DNA from: Natronorubrum halalkaliphilum
Lineage (GTDB): Archaea > Halobacteriota > Halobacteria > Halobacteriales > Natrialbaceae
Assembly (NCBI RefSeq): GCF_009834785.1
Contig: NZ_WUYX01000041.1
Coordinates: 32,279-96,278 of the forward strand
Length of the DNA: 64,000 nt
Reading direction: 5' to 3'
In this document: positions 37,807 through 47,002 of the stretch, piece by piece
How the letters are laid out: each line of letters begins with the position of its first letter
Numbering within the stretch: position 1 is the stretch's first letter
Notes under the pieces: generated by a model
What the model saw: the letters and a program-made list of their open reading frames with translations, nothing else
The model's database searches: none
What the model was told of the DNA's origin: nothing
Translations under genes and position numbers: made by a program

Positions 37807-37879
37807 GGACGGACCGCTGGAAGTCAGTTTCGGAGCACCCAGCCCCGAGCGGCCAGGAAATTGCTACACCGATCCGTAT
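37807..37879 (-). repeat. Stop-associated palindromic repeat, copy G (diverged)
   Basis: Reading on the minus strand, the element begins with the last A of the TGA stop of the R2-like oxidase gene (37879): ATACGGATCGGTGTA, 13 of 15 with the consensus. It ends near TCCAGCGGTCCGTCC at 37807-37821. It is 73 bases long and the central stem has decayed. Confidence 0.6.
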
Positions 37880-38811
37880 CAGTCGTCGCTTTCTAACTGG
37901 ACCAGCTCGTCGACGTCCGGAAGGTCAGCCGCGGTGTCCGTGATCTGGCGCATGCGGTCGGTATGCTTGTCAACCGCGTAGGCCGCCAGTTCGCCGTCCT
38001 CGAGACCGACGCGCTCCGCATCGGCGTCGGGCTGAAACCGATCGTCTTCGGTAATTCCTTGCACGAGCGGCAGGAGCTCGTTGACCGTGTCCTCGATGAG
38101 CTTCGGATCGACACCCTCCTGAATGAGTTTCTTGAGCTGGTTCATCCCGAACCCGACGTGTCGGCCCTCGTCGCTGCGGATCTTCGTGAACCCCTCGACG
38201 AGTCCTGGGAGGTACGGCAGCTCCTCGAACTCCCCGCCGTAGGACGTTTGCATCCCGTAGTAGCCCGTCTGGGCGAGGATCCCTTCGACGGTGAGGTGGT
38301 AGTGACAGTACGCCTTCGCCCGGGTTTCCGGGGTATCTTCGTCCAGCAGTCGATACTGGGCCTTTTTGTTGCGATCGAACAGCTCGACGTAGGGGTCGTT
38401 GAACCACTTGTCGGCGCGGGGGTTCGACCGATCCCAGCCGAGTTCGTCCTCGACCGTCCAGATCACTTCCCGCCAGTACCGATCGAAGAAGTCGGCGTGT
38501 TTGGCCTCCTCGTACAGCTGGGTCGTCAGGAACAGCTGATCGTCGATATCCTCGAGCACCGTCGCCAGGGGCGCGAGATCTTCGGTGACGGCATCCTCGC
38601 CCGCTCCGAACTTCGCGATTCCGTTCAGCGTCCGATCCCAGGCCTGTGCGTCGTAGTCTTGGGCACCCTCGATGTACTCGAGCAAGTTCTCGACGTCTCG
38701 CTCGAGTTCGATCTGGCCCGGATCCCAGTGGCGCTCGACCGCGTTGCGGTAGTAGCGGTTCGACCGCGACTCTCGGTCCATCAGCTCGCTCGGGATGTAT
38801 TCAGTTGACAT
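37879..38811 (-). CDS. R2-like diiron/Mn-Fe oxidase (ribonucleotide reductase R2 superfamily)
   Basis: A 310-residue protein of the ferritin-like R2 superfamily. Dimetal ligands are visible as Glu72, Glu102-x2-His105 (EEAKH), Glu176 and Glu215-x2-His218 (DEGRH). Tyr171 lies five residues before Glu176, and Val75 three after Glu72. These are the positions that form the Tyr-Val crosslink in R2-like ligand-binding oxidases (R2lox), so this may be R2lox-like and not a true class I R2. Databases often call such genes ribonucleotide reductase beta. No R1 gene is nearby. Spacing between motifs is longer than in bacterial R2lox, so the assignment is moderate. Confidence 0.85.
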   Translation of the reverse strand: MSTEYIPSELMDRESRSNRYYRNAVERHWDPGQIELERDVENLLEYIEGAQDYDAQAWDRTLNGIAKFGAGEDAVTEDLAPLATVLEDIDDQLFLTTQLYEEAKHADFFDRYWREVIWTVEDELGWDRSNPRADKWFNDPYVELFDRNKKAQYRLLDEDTPETRAKAYCHYHLTVEGILAQTGYYGMQTSYGGEFEELPYLPGLVEGFTKIRSDEGRHVGFGMNQLKKLIQEGVDPKLIEDTVNELLPLVQGITEDDRFQPDADAERVGLEDGELAAYAVDKHTDRMRQITDTAADLPDVDELVQLESDD

Positions 38812-38948
38812 ACCTCATACTACGCACTCCGACTATTAAAACTGGCCTCGGTAACGAACAATCGGGAACAGGAGCGGATCGATCGGAAACGCGAACGGCG
38901 GATACGCGACGAACGGCGGTGAGTTGCCTCTCGTCTCCGAGAGCGATA

Positions 38949-39464
38949 TCACGCTCGCTGCGGCGCCGACCCGATCTCGAAGAATTCCTCGTAGAGGGTG
39001 TCGGCGAGCGCATCGAGGTTCTCCTCCGCCTCGGTTGCCGCCATCGTGTCGCCGACGCCTTGCCACTCGACTGCGAGCTGTGCGATCGGGACCAGCGCGA
39101 TGCCGCCGACGGTGATCTCTCCGTCGGCGGTGTGGATCGTCCATTCCGTCCGCATTCCATCGGACGATCGGGTGACGTCGTCGATCTGTCCGCCCTTCGC
39201 GACCCACCGTTCGACGAGTCCGTCGGTGATCCGGCGCAGTTTTCGTTCGCCCAGCAGGTGAACGACGACGCCGCCACCGACCAGCAGAACGAACGCGGCG
39301 AGCGCCACGGGGAGCCCACCGTACGGGACGTTCACCGACGCCGCCAGTCCTGCCGTTACGACGACGAGTCCGAGTACCCGTGCGTCGATGGCACTGGGAA
39401 TCGTCCCGCTCCAGCCGGGTTCCTCGACCCGTCCCTGCGCCTGAGTCGGCTGCTCGAGTTGCAT
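38949..39464 (-). CDS. Membrane protein with cytoplasmic soluble domain
   Basis: A 171-residue protein with two hydrophobic helices (about 29-45 and 51-70) followed by a soluble C-terminal domain containing a beta-strand pair (TEWTIHTADGEITVGGIALVP) and an acidic helical tail. I recognise no family. It has no operon partner; the R2-like gene lies 137 bases further downstream on the same strand. Confidence 0.75.
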   Translation of the reverse strand: MQLEQPTQAQGRVEEPGWSGTIPSAIDARVLGLVVVTAGLAASVNVPYGGLPVALAAFVLLVGGGVVVHLLGERKLRRITDGLVERWVAKGGQIDDVTRSSDGMRTEWTIHTADGEITVGGIALVPIAQLAVEWQGVGDTMAATEAEENLDALADTLYEEFFEIGSAPQRA

Positions 39465-39794
39465 CGTTACTCGAGGATGTGGCCGACTCCCGGGTAGCCG
39501 TTGACCTGTCTTACGACCGACTTTATATCCCCCCTGTCAAACGTATTTGGTATGGAGTAATTCACCGACACCGCCCCGTTTACGGATCGGTGGGAACGAG
39601 ACGGGTATGCCGGTCCTCGCTCCGGCGGTCTGCCGACGACCGAGACGAACGCGACGAAGACAAAGAAGATACCGACGAAGACTGAACGGTCTTCGCCGAT
39701 TGACTCGAGTTCGGAACCCGATCCAGCCCGCTCTGTTTCCCTCGAAATGAGGGTCAGAGTCGGTTTTATGAGTCTGGTATGAGAAATCCGTCTT

Positions 39795-40220
39795 ATGCAC
39801 CGCGTTCTACTCCCCGTCGACACGAACGAGAGCCGATCGGTTGCACAGGCCAAGTACGTCACCTCACTGCCGGACGCACCCGACTCCGTCGAAGCCTCCG
39901 TGCTGTTTATCTTCACCGACGAGGGTGCAGACCTGCCCGAGGAACTCGACCGGTTCAAGTCGGCCTCGCGGATCGGTTCCGTGCGTCGGGCGAGAGAACA
40001 CCTGGAGGCCAACGACGTCGACGTCACCATTCTCGAGGGAAGCGGCGACGTCGAGGGGGGTGACATTCTGGAAGCAGCACGGGAACACGACGTGGATTCG
40101 ATCGTACTCGGCGGCCGAAAGCGATCGGCGGTCGGCAAGGCGGTGTTCGGAAGCGTCACGCAGTCGGTGATCCTCGACACCGATCGACCGGTGGTCGTTA
40201 CGGGAAGCGGACGGGACTGA
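39795..40220 (+). CDS. Universal stress protein UspA family
   Basis: A 141-residue UspA-fold protein. The N terminus [14 protein letters not shown] is the first strand and nucleotide-loop region. The ATP-binding signature G-x2-G-x9-G-S/T is present near the C terminus as [20 protein letters not shown]. It probably binds ATP and contributes to stress or growth-arrest responses. It is monocistronic. The repeat copy C begins at the last base of its stop codon. Confidence 0.92.
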   Translation: MHRVLLPVDTNESRSVAQAKYVTSLPDAPDSVEASVLFIFTDEGADLPEELDRFKSASRIGSVRRAREHLEANDVDVTILEGSGDVEGGDILEAAREHDVDSIVLGGRKRSAVGKAVFGSVTQSVILDTDRPVVVTGSGRD

Positions 40221-40290
40221 GACGGTTTACTGTACGTCATTTTCGGCGCAACCGCGTCCTGTCCTGCGGTTGCGCTATAGTAGCACTGGA
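40220..40290 (+). repeat. Stop-associated palindromic repeat, copy C
   Basis: Begins with AGACGGTTTACTGTA, whose first A is the last base of the TGA stop of the UspA gene (40218-40220). It has a perfect 9-base central stem, 40246-40254 with 40267-40275, of the GCGCAACCG type shared with copy B. The right end is degenerate. Confidence 0.8.
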
Positions 40291-40471
40291 AGTCAGTTCC
40301 GGCCGTCTTCGATCCGGGGAGTCTGCGGGTAACTCGGGACAGCGGACCGTTTAAGTCGGCTGGCGGAGAGCGGTCCCTCGAATAGTGGCGGTCTGACTGG
40401 GGGTGACCAAAGTACCACTCCCGCGCTGCTCCTTCACCGATTCTTATCCGTGCCGGCCCGAATGGGAACGC

Positions 40472-41335
40472 ATGGCACTCGAAAAACCCGATCTCGACGG
40501 TCAGACGGCGTTCATTACGGGAACTACGCGCGGAATCGGCAAGTCGATCGCACTCGCGCTGGCCGAACAGGGCTGTAACATCGTCTCGACCGGCAAGACG
40601 AGCGAAGAGGACGAGGACTACGCGGATCGTGACCTCGAGGGCTCGATCGAAGGGACCGCCCGCGAAGCGGAAGCGCGCGGCGTCGATGCGCTTTCGATTC
40701 AACTCGACGTTCGCGACGAGGCGGCAGTCGAGGCCGCGGCCGAGCACGCGATTGACGAATTCGGCGAGGTAAATATCGTTATCAACAACGCGAGCGCGAT
40801 CCAGCTTGCGGCGGTCGAGGACCTGCCGCCAAAGCGGTTCGATCTCTTGACCGACGTCAACGTTCGTGGGACCTACCTGACCTCGAGAGTCTTCGCCGAC
40901 CATCTACGCGAGGTGGACGACGCCTGGCTGCTGACCAACGCGCCGCCGGTCGGCATCGATCGGTCCCCGGGCTCGGGACCGTACGCGTGGTCGAAACTCG
41001 GGATGACGTTCATCACGCTCACGCTGGCGAGCGAACTCGGCGACGACGACGTCGGCTGTAACGCGTTCTGGCCCGTCACCGCTATCGATACGCGCGCGAC
41101 CCGGTACTTCGGGATGGGAACCGAAGACGACTGGCGGACCCCCGAAATCGTCAGCGATACCGTCCTCGAGATTCTGACGCGCGACCCCGCAGAATACACC
41201 GGCAACAGCGTTTACGACGAAGACCTGTTGGGTGAGGCGGGTGTTGATGACTTCTCGCGGTACAATCTGACGGAGGGCGATCCCGCGCCCGGATCAGCAC
41301 AACTGTTCGATCCCGACTACAGCCGTTCGGCGTGA
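40472..41335 (+). CDS. Short-chain dehydrogenase/reductase (SDR)
   Basis: A 287-residue SDR. The cofactor motif is TGTTRGIGKS (TGxxxGIG) near residue 17, NNAS lies near 109, and the catalytic Tyr171-x3-Lys175 is in YAWSK. The arrangement and the conserved MTFITLTLA segment and C-terminal extension resemble hydroxysteroid dehydrogenase-like HSDL2-type SDRs. The substrate is unknown. The ATG at 40472 is preferred over one 23 codons earlier because the upstream stretch lacks protein character. Confidence 0.9.
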   Translation: MALEKPDLDGQTAFITGTTRGIGKSIALALAEQGCNIVSTGKTSEEDEDYADRDLEGSIEGTAREAEARGVDALSIQLDVRDEAAVEAAAEHAIDEFGEVNIVINNASAIQLAAVEDLPPKRFDLLTDVNVRGTYLTSRVFADHLREVDDAWLLTNAPPVGIDRSPGSGPYAWSKLGMTFITLTLASELGDDDVGCNAFWPVTAIDTRATRYFGMGTEDDWRTPEIVSDTVLEILTRDPAEYTGNSVYDEDLLGEAGVDDFSRYNLTEGDPAPGSAQLFDPDYSRSA

Positions 41336-41433
41336 TCGCGGACGCTGCCGATCGAGTCACGGTTTAGCGATCCCGTTTTTCGGCTTGCGGTTCCCAGTAC
41401 CTACTTCCTGATTCCCGTTTCCCGTTTCTTCTC

Positions 41434-41801
41434 TCAGGGTTCGTACCGGTGAACGTCGTCGACCGACGGCGCGCCGATTGCAAGCACTTCGACGGCCTTA
41501 CTGGCCGTTTCGGGGTTGAACGCCCGGTGGGGACTGCCCGGTTCGACGACGAACAGTTCCCCCTCGTCGACGACGACCTCTCCGTCCGGCGTTTCGACGT
41601 GAAGGGTCCCGCGAACGACGAAAAACGCTCCTCTTGCTCGTCGTGATAGTGATACTGGAGTGGGATCTGCTCGCCGGGTGCCGCTTCGACGACGCTGAGA
41701 CCGAGCGTTTCCAGTCCGACGGCGCGACTGATTGAGCGAAAATCGCGGCCGTCACCGTCGAACGGGTCGACGTCCTCCGGGGTTACGACGTGGTATCCCA
41801 T
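41434..41801 (-). pseudogene. Cupin domain protein gene interrupted by a one-base frameshift
   Basis: The start at 41801 reads GYHVVTPEDVDPFDGDGRDF and then the first cupin motif with LQYHYHDEQEE. At about 41628 one base is missing: the next codons in another frame continue exactly as a cupin, FFVVRGTLHVETPDGE, the second motif ELFVVEPGSPHRAFNPE and the end DDVHRYEP before TGA at 41434. The uncorrected frame instead runs on as basic Ser/Arg-rich sequence to 41364. The complete product would be about 122 residues. Either a recent inactivating deletion or a sequence error explains this. The function would have been a small metal-binding cupin. Confidence 0.85.
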
Positions 41802-41860
41802 GCGGTATCCATCGAGCACCTGTTATAAATGCGAACTGTTTCTCGACGTCGACACGCCGG

Positions 41861-43492
41861 TCAAGACGACTCCGCGACGGGCACTGACACCGGCTCGCTG
41901 TCGAGAACGATTGAGGGCGCAGTTTCGGGGGCGGCAGTACCGCTCGAGTCCCCGTCGGTCTCCTCGATGATATACCGCTGACCCAGCATCGGATCGAGCA
42001 GGCTGTCGACCTCGCCGCGGTCGTCCCGAAGGATTGGGGCGTCGTCGGTATCCGGATCGGTCATGTAGTTTTCGACCGCGTTCGAGAGGTCGACGCCCAG
42101 GTCGCGCTCGTCGTTGCGCTCGGCGAGTTCGGCCTGCGTGAAGCCGGTCTCGTCGTTCGTCGCTACGACCTGGATGTTCTGGATGGCGTTTCTGTCCGAC
42201 GTGCGGAAGCTGTAGGTGTCGCCGAAAACCTGAGCCATCGTCTTCTGTTGGGCGTGATAGAACTCGGCCGCGGGGCCGCTCGGTGCCGCGATCACGTTCG
42301 CGTGGAGGATGCCGTCATCGGCCAGCCGATCGGAGACGAGTTCCATGAACTCCTCGGTGGTCAGATGGAAGGGGACCTGATCCTGCTTGTAGGCGTCGAG
42401 GACGATCACGTCGTAGGTCTCGTCGGTCCCCTCGAGGAACTGTCGGCCGTCGTACGCGTAGGATTCCAGATCTTCACCCTCCTCGAGGCCGAAGTACTCC
42501 TCGGCGGCGGCGGTGACCTCGCGGTCGATTTCGACGACGTCGACGGTCGCATCGTATCGCGCCTCGAAGTCCTGGGGGCCGGTGTAGCCGCCGCCCCCGA
42601 TGAACAACACCCTGTCGACGTCCTCGACGTCGTCGGCCATGAGCATCGGCAGGTGGAAGTACGCCGTGTACTCGAAGACGTGCCGGTCGGGATTCTCGAG
42701 GTCCATGGCGCTGTGGCGAGCGCCGTCTAAGTACATCGTCCGGATATCGTCGTCATCGACGATCTCGAGTTCCTGGTAGGGCGTCTGTGTCTGGTACACG
42801 ACGTCGCCGCGGTGGTCGAACGCGACCGGGCCGGCACCGGTCGCCCCAACGAGGAGCAGGACGACGACGACGCTTGCGAGGACGGGGTTTCGCGAGATAT
42901 CGGGGAGCGTCAGCGCCAGCGCAGTGACGACGAGCGTGAGTCCGAAGAGCACGCCGATCGTGTCGATCGTCAGCATCGGAATGAGGACGAACGTCGTCGC
43001 GGCGGAGCCGAGGATGCTGCCGATCGTCCCGAGCGCGTAGACGTGGCCCGAGGCCTCGCCCGTCCCCTCCTTCTGCGAGAGTTCGGCGGCGTACGGGCTG
43101 ATAAAGCCCAGGAGATAGGTCGGCGGTCCGAACAGAACGACGACGGCGGGGAGCGAGGCGTACCGCGGCGGAAGCGCCAGCGTCGCCGTCTGGCTGAGGA
43201 GGAGATCGCTCGCGTAAACCACGACGGCGATGTAGACCGCGGTCGCGAGCAGGATCCAGGACATCTCCCGATTGGTCGCCAACCCCGAGCGTTTGCCGCC
43301 CTGCCAGTAACCCAGGCTCAACGCGGCGAGAAAGACCGTGAGAATCCCGCCGACGGTGTAGATGTGACTGCCGAACTGCGGTGCGATGATCCGCACGGCG
43401 AGAATCTCGAGGCCCATACTGGTGACCCCCGACACGAACACGGCGAGCTCGGGTTTCGTGGGTCGATAGGATGCAGCGGCCCGCACGTTCAT
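41861..43492 (-). CDS. Membrane-fused spermidine synthase-like methyltransferase-fold protein
   Basis: A 543-residue protein with about eight to nine hydrophobic helices in the first 230 residues and a soluble spermine/spermidine synthase-like domain after them. The soluble part has YQELEIVDDDDIRTMYLDGARHSAM, the glycine loop RVLFIGGGGYTGP near residue 300, VVEIDREVTAAA and VIVLDAYKQDQVPFHLTTEEF. This fused form is common in archaea and bacteria; whether it makes polyamines is unproven. The N-terminal start at 43492 precedes the first helix. The acidic C terminus is poorly conserved in character. Confidence 0.87.
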   Translation of the reverse strand: MNVRAAASYRPTKPELAVFVSGVTSMGLEILAVRIIAPQFGSHIYTVGGILTVFLAALSLGYWQGGKRSGLATNREMSWILLATAVYIAVVVYASDLLLSQTATLALPPRYASLPAVVVLFGPPTYLLGFISPYAAELSQKEGTGEASGHVYALGTIGSILGSAATTFVLIPMLTIDTIGVLFGLTLVVTALALTLPDISRNPVLASVVVVLLLVGATGAGPVAFDHRGDVVYQTQTPYQELEIVDDDDIRTMYLDGARHSAMDLENPDRHVFEYTAYFHLPMLMADDVEDVDRVLFIGGGGYTGPQDFEARYDATVDVVEIDREVTAAAEEYFGLEEGEDLESYAYDGRQFLEGTDETYDVIVLDAYKQDQVPFHLTTEEFMELVSDRLADDGILHANVIAAPSGPAAEFYHAQQKTMAQVFGDTYSFRTSDRNAIQNIQVVATNDETGFTQAELAERNDERDLGVDLSNAVENYMTDPDTDDAPILRDDRGEVDSLLDPMLGQRYIIEETDGDSSGTAAPETAPSIVLDSEPVSVPVAESS

Positions 43493-43681
43493 TAGCTGCA
43501 GAAAGTGGATCGGACGGTGAGTACCTGTCGTCTCCGCCCGACGGATGCGGATGAGCGAGGACGAGGGTAGGGATAGGATCGTCAACGGCTGGATAGGGCA
43601 CGTAGTCCGCTTATCGGTTCCCCTACCGACGCTCGGAGTACGACACCGGCATTTATGCCAGTGCCCACGAACGTGGTCGGT

Positions 43682-44095
43682 ATGCGGGAGGTAACGGTGA
43701 CTCGAGTCCTCGACGCGTCGCCCCCCATCGTCTCACGCTGGCTCGATCCGGCGACGATCGTTGAAGGGGAGGGAAGTTTTACTGTCGAGACGATCGACGA
43801 ACGAGCCGACGCGACGGTCGTGATCGCCAGCGGACCCGGCATGCAACTTCCCTTGCGATTCGAGGACCGTGAAAACGCCATCTACTACACGCAGGAGGGC
43901 GAGCAGTCCCCCTTCTCTCACATGAAGACGTGGATCGAGATCGAAGAGCCTGCAGAGAGCACGGGAACGCGCGTTACGATCCGGTCGTCGGTCTCGCTCG
44001 CGGCTCCGCTGCCCTTCGGTGATCGGATCGCCGGCTGGAAACGGAGCGGAGAACTCGAACGGTTACTCGATACCCTCGAAGAGGAGGTCGGTTGA
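43682..44095 (+). CDS. SRPBCC-like small protein
   Basis: A 137-residue protein beginning MREVTVTRVLDASPPIVSRWLDP and ending with a long helix (GDRIAGWKRSGELERLLDTLEEEV). The order beta strand, two short helices, curved sheet and long C-terminal helix is that of the SRPBCC/START-like ligand-binding fold. No ligand can be predicted. The start at 43682 was chosen over one nine codons earlier because it begins the first strand. Confidence 0.78.
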   Translation: MREVTVTRVLDASPPIVSRWLDPATIVEGEGSFTVETIDERADATVVIASGPGMQLPLRFEDRENAIYYTQEGEQSPFSHMKTWIEIEEPAESTGTRVTIRSSVSLAAPLPFGDRIAGWKRSGELERLLDTLEEEVG

Positions 44096-44333
44096 GGCCT
44101 TACACACACTGAAACGCCGTGTCGAGGCGCGTTGCCTCTCGAGTCACTACACCGACGAATTCGGGAGCGGAGCCGCGTCTGAACAGCGTTCGGCTCTGAG
44201 GCCGGTTGCTTCTGAGGCAGCTATATTTGGCGGACAGCCGGGCTGACACTGCTCAACTGCTTCGTTGATAGAAATCAGGGTTTGAAAGCGAACGTGGCGA
44301 CCGAATACCGGTCGTTGTCGAGAGTCGTCGCCG

Positions 44334-45527
44334 TCAGTTCGTCGTAATCACTTCGATCACATCGCGGGACTCGACCTCGTAGTTCTTGCCCAGTTGGCGG
44401 TTCGTCCGGCAGTCGATCCCGTGGAGGAAGCCGTCGCCGATATCGGAGTGAAGGCTGTACGCGAAGTCCTCCGCGGTCGAGTTGGGCGGGATCAGGTAGC
44501 AGTCGGGAAGCACCTCGCCGCGTTCGTTACCCAGCCCGTTCGCGCCGCCGGGGAAGACCGGCGTCACGCCCAGGACATCGAAGAGCGCGGTCTCGAGGGC
44601 GGCCTGGACGCCCGTCGCGCCGTATTCGCCGAGGAAGTCCCGAATCTGCTCGAGGCCCTGTTCCTGCTCCCCCGAGATATCACCGGTGATCTCGAAGTCA
44701 TCGTCGCCCGGCCGGTAGTCGACGACATCGGCCTTGTCGGCCGATTTCAGGGCCTTTTCGGCGTGGGCGCTGGCGGGAACGATCGTCAGGTGTTCGTAGT
44801 CGGGATCGGACGTGATCTCCTCGTAGTTTTCCTGTGCGCCCGGTTTGTCCATCTTGTTCGCCGCGATGACCATCGGCTTGGTCTCCATGCGGATCTCGCG
44901 AGCCAACTCGAGTTTGTCCTCGTCCGCCCACTCCTCGGGATCGAAGCCGACGTCGGTTCGCCGAATCAGGCGCTTGATCTCGTCTTCGTTCGTCTTGAAC
45001 GCGCTCATCTGCTCGGCGAGTTCCTCCTCGATGGCGTCCTCCTCGGTCGTGTAGCCGGTCTCGTATCGGTTAATCCCCTTCTCGAGAACGCCGAGATACC
45101 ACTGATCGAGTTCCTCCTCTAAGAACGCGATGTCGTCGCGGGGGTCGTGGCCCTCGGTGGGTTCGCCCTCGAGGTCGGTCTCGCCGGAGAAGTCGACGAC
45201 GTGGACGAGCACGTCGGTCTCGTTCAGGTCGGAGAGGAACTGGTTGCCAAGGCCGTTGCCCTCGTGTGCGCCGGGGATCAGGCCGGCGACGTCGACGAGT
45301 TTCGTCGGGACGAAGCGAGTGCCGTGGTCGCAGTAGCCGACGTTCGGGGTACACTCTTCGTCGAACTCGGGGGCCGCACAGTCGACGCGGACGTAAGCCT
45401 CGCCCACACTGGGATCGATCGTCGTGAAGGGATAAGCGCCTTCGGGGACGTCGTTCATCGTCGCCGCGTTAAAGAAGGAGGACTTGCCGACGGAGGGTTT
45501 GCCGACGAGTCCGATTCGGTAACTCAT
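44334..45527 (-). CDS. YchF/Obg-family GTPase-like ATPase (OLA1 family)
   Basis: A 397-residue P-loop protein of the Obg/HflX superfamily. G1 is GLVGKPSVGKSS, the G3 region is DVAGLIPGAHEGNGLGNQFLSD and G4 is NKMDKP. The YchF group prefers ATP. A helical insertion with a long charged segment covers about residues 140-230. The C-terminal TGS-like region ends with DIGDGFLHGIDCRTNRQLGKNYEVESRDVIEVI. Members bind ribosomes and respond to oxidative stress. The start at 45527 (MSYRIGLVGK) is the family N terminus. Confidence 0.94.
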   Translation of the reverse strand: MSYRIGLVGKPSVGKSSFFNAATMNDVPEGAYPFTTIDPSVGEAYVRVDCAAPEFDEECTPNVGYCDHGTRFVPTKLVDVAGLIPGAHEGNGLGNQFLSDLNETDVLVHVVDFSGETDLEGEPTEGHDPRDDIAFLEEELDQWYLGVLEKGINRYETGYTTEEDAIEEELAEQMSAFKTNEDEIKRLIRRTDVGFDPEEWADEDKLELAREIRMETKPMVIAANKMDKPGAQENYEEITSDPDYEHLTIVPASAHAEKALKSADKADVVDYRPGDDDFEITGDISGEQEQGLEQIRDFLGEYGATGVQAALETALFDVLGVTPVFPGGANGLGNERGEVLPDCYLIPPNSTAEDFAYSLHSDIGDGFLHGIDCRTNRQLGKNYEVESRDVIEVITTN

Positions 45528-45656
45528 TGTTCCGAGTGGTGTGCCGGTGGCTAAACGGGTTTTGTTCCGCGGCCGTATTGGGTCGTGTCTACGTAGCACA
45601 CACCGTTTCGGTTTTCTCGGCCCCGGAGTCGAACCCAACCCTCGGTGTCGCTCGAA

Positions 45657-46631
45657 TCAGACGTGCGTCGGCGACTCGGCGGTCGTTTCGATCTCGAGTT
45701 CGCTCGCGACGTCGTCCAGCAGATCGCCTTTGACTTCCGAACTTCGCCAGCCGATTTCGGCCACTAACGGCGGGTCGAACTCCTCGCGAAGCGTTCGGAG
45801 CCGCTCGCGTTCCGTCTCGACGCGCTCGCGGAGGTAGCGCGCCCCTCGACCGTTCTCGTCGGGATCCGGCGACGGAGTGAGTTTGTTCGCGACGAGGCCG
45901 CGAACCGGAAACTCTTTTTCCGCCAGATCCTCGATCGAGCGCTCGGTTTCGTTCAACGAGAGCTGATCCGGGTTCACGACGAGGAAGAACGCGGCGTCGT
46001 CGTGGAGCGCGTCGTCCGCGAACGCGAAGAACTCTTTGCGCTCCTGGAGGCGCGCGAGGACCGGATCGCCCTCCATCACCCGGCGCGGCTCGTTGTTCCC
46101 GATCGCCGCCTTCTCGAAGAGATCGATACTCGAGCGGCGTTTGTACATCAGTCGCTCGATCCAGCCGTCGAGCAAGTCGGGCAGGCCGAGGAGCCGGAGC
46201 GTACTCCCCGACGGCGCGGTGTCGAAGACGACTCGGTCGTACGCCTCCGAGTTGCGCATCACGTCGACGAACCGGTCGAACAGCGCCGACTCGTAGGCAC
46301 CCGGTGTTCCGTGAGCCATCTCGAGTTGGCGGTTGATCTCGTTGACCATCGACGTCGATACTTGCTCCGAGAGGTCCTGTCGGATCTCGTCGAGGTGACG
46401 AGTGACCTCCTCATCGGGGTCGATCTGCATCGCGTCGAGTCGCTCGATCCCATCGACCGACTGCGGCGCGTCGTCGAAGGGCTGATCGAACACGTCGGTG
46501 ACGGAGTGAGCCGGATCGGTGGAGACGACGAGGGTCCGGTGGCCGGCGGCGGCACACTTGAGACCGTAAGCACAGGAGACGGTCGTCTTGCCGACGCCGC
46601 CCTTGCCGCCGAAGAAGACAAACGGTTCCAT
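45657..46631 (-). CDS. ArsA/Get3-like ATPase
   Basis: A 324-residue single-domain ATPase of the ArsA/GET3 type. It carries the deviant Walker A GGKGGVGKTT (residues 8-17), STDPAHSVTDVF (switch I), VVFDTAPSGSTLRLLGLP (switch II) and VVNPDQLSLNETERS. The CxxC pair that links zinc-bound Get3 dimers is absent. In archaea these proteins are candidate tail-anchored-protein targeting or metalloid-related factors. The start codon overlaps the stop of the upstream small gene (TAATG), which indicates translational coupling. Confidence 0.92.
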   Translation of the reverse strand: MEPFVFFGGKGGVGKTTVSCAYGLKCAAAGHRTLVVSTDPAHSVTDVFDQPFDDAPQSVDGIERLDAMQIDPDEEVTRHLDEIRQDLSEQVSTSMVNEINRQLEMAHGTPGAYESALFDRFVDVMRNSEAYDRVVFDTAPSGSTLRLLGLPDLLDGWIERLMYKRRSSIDLFEKAAIGNNEPRRVMEGDPVLARLQERKEFFAFADDALHDDAAFFLVVNPDQLSLNETERSIEDLAEKEFPVRGLVANKLTPSPDPDENGRGARYLRERVETERERLRTLREEFDPPLVAEIGWRSSEVKGDLLDDVASELEIETTAESPTHV

Positions 46632-46927
46632 TAGAAGTGGTACTGCTGGCCCTTGCGTTCGATGTACGAGTCACGATCCCACAGCCGTCGCTCCCAGGCC
46701 TCGAACTCGGTTTCTAAGAACGGCAGCAGTTCGGCGGTGTAGTACGACACCGGCGACGGAATCCCGAAGGCGTCGGGAAAACACGCGAGCAGAAACGCGT
46801 CCTCGGTGTCCTCGGCTTCCTTCTCGATCATCTCGTAGGCCGGATGCGAGATCATTCCGTGATAGAGGCCGCGCAGCCACTCGTCGAGCGTCTCACGAAA
46901 CGTTTCGATCCGATCGGCCAGGTCCAT
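46631..46927 (-). CDS. Small helical protein coupled to the ArsA-like ATPase
   Basis: A 98-residue protein, probably all-helical, with aromatic-rich ends (LYHGMISHPAYEMIEKEAEDTEDAFLLACFPDAFG). I do not know its function. Its stop overlaps the ATG of the ArsA/Get3-like gene. That makes it a likely partner, either regulator or cargo adaptor. It has no catalytic motif. The start at 46927 follows a divergent intergenic region of 75 bases shared with the CobW gene. Confidence 0.82.
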   Translation of the reverse strand: MDLADRIETFRETLDEWLRGLYHGMISHPAYEMIEKEAEDTEDAFLLACFPDAFGIPSPVSYYTAELLPFLETEFEAWERRLWDRDSYIERKGQQYHF

Positions 46928-47002
46928 GCCCGTATGTGCGGTTCCGGTGGCTAAAAACTGTCGAGAGCCGCATTCAAGACGCTCCGGCTCCTGAATCCGG
47001 CT

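Noticed and set aside
41364..41433. The basic Ser/Arg-rich C terminus of the uncorrected cupin frame.
   Set aside because: It is an artefact of reading on after the frameshift; the real cupin end lies at 41434.
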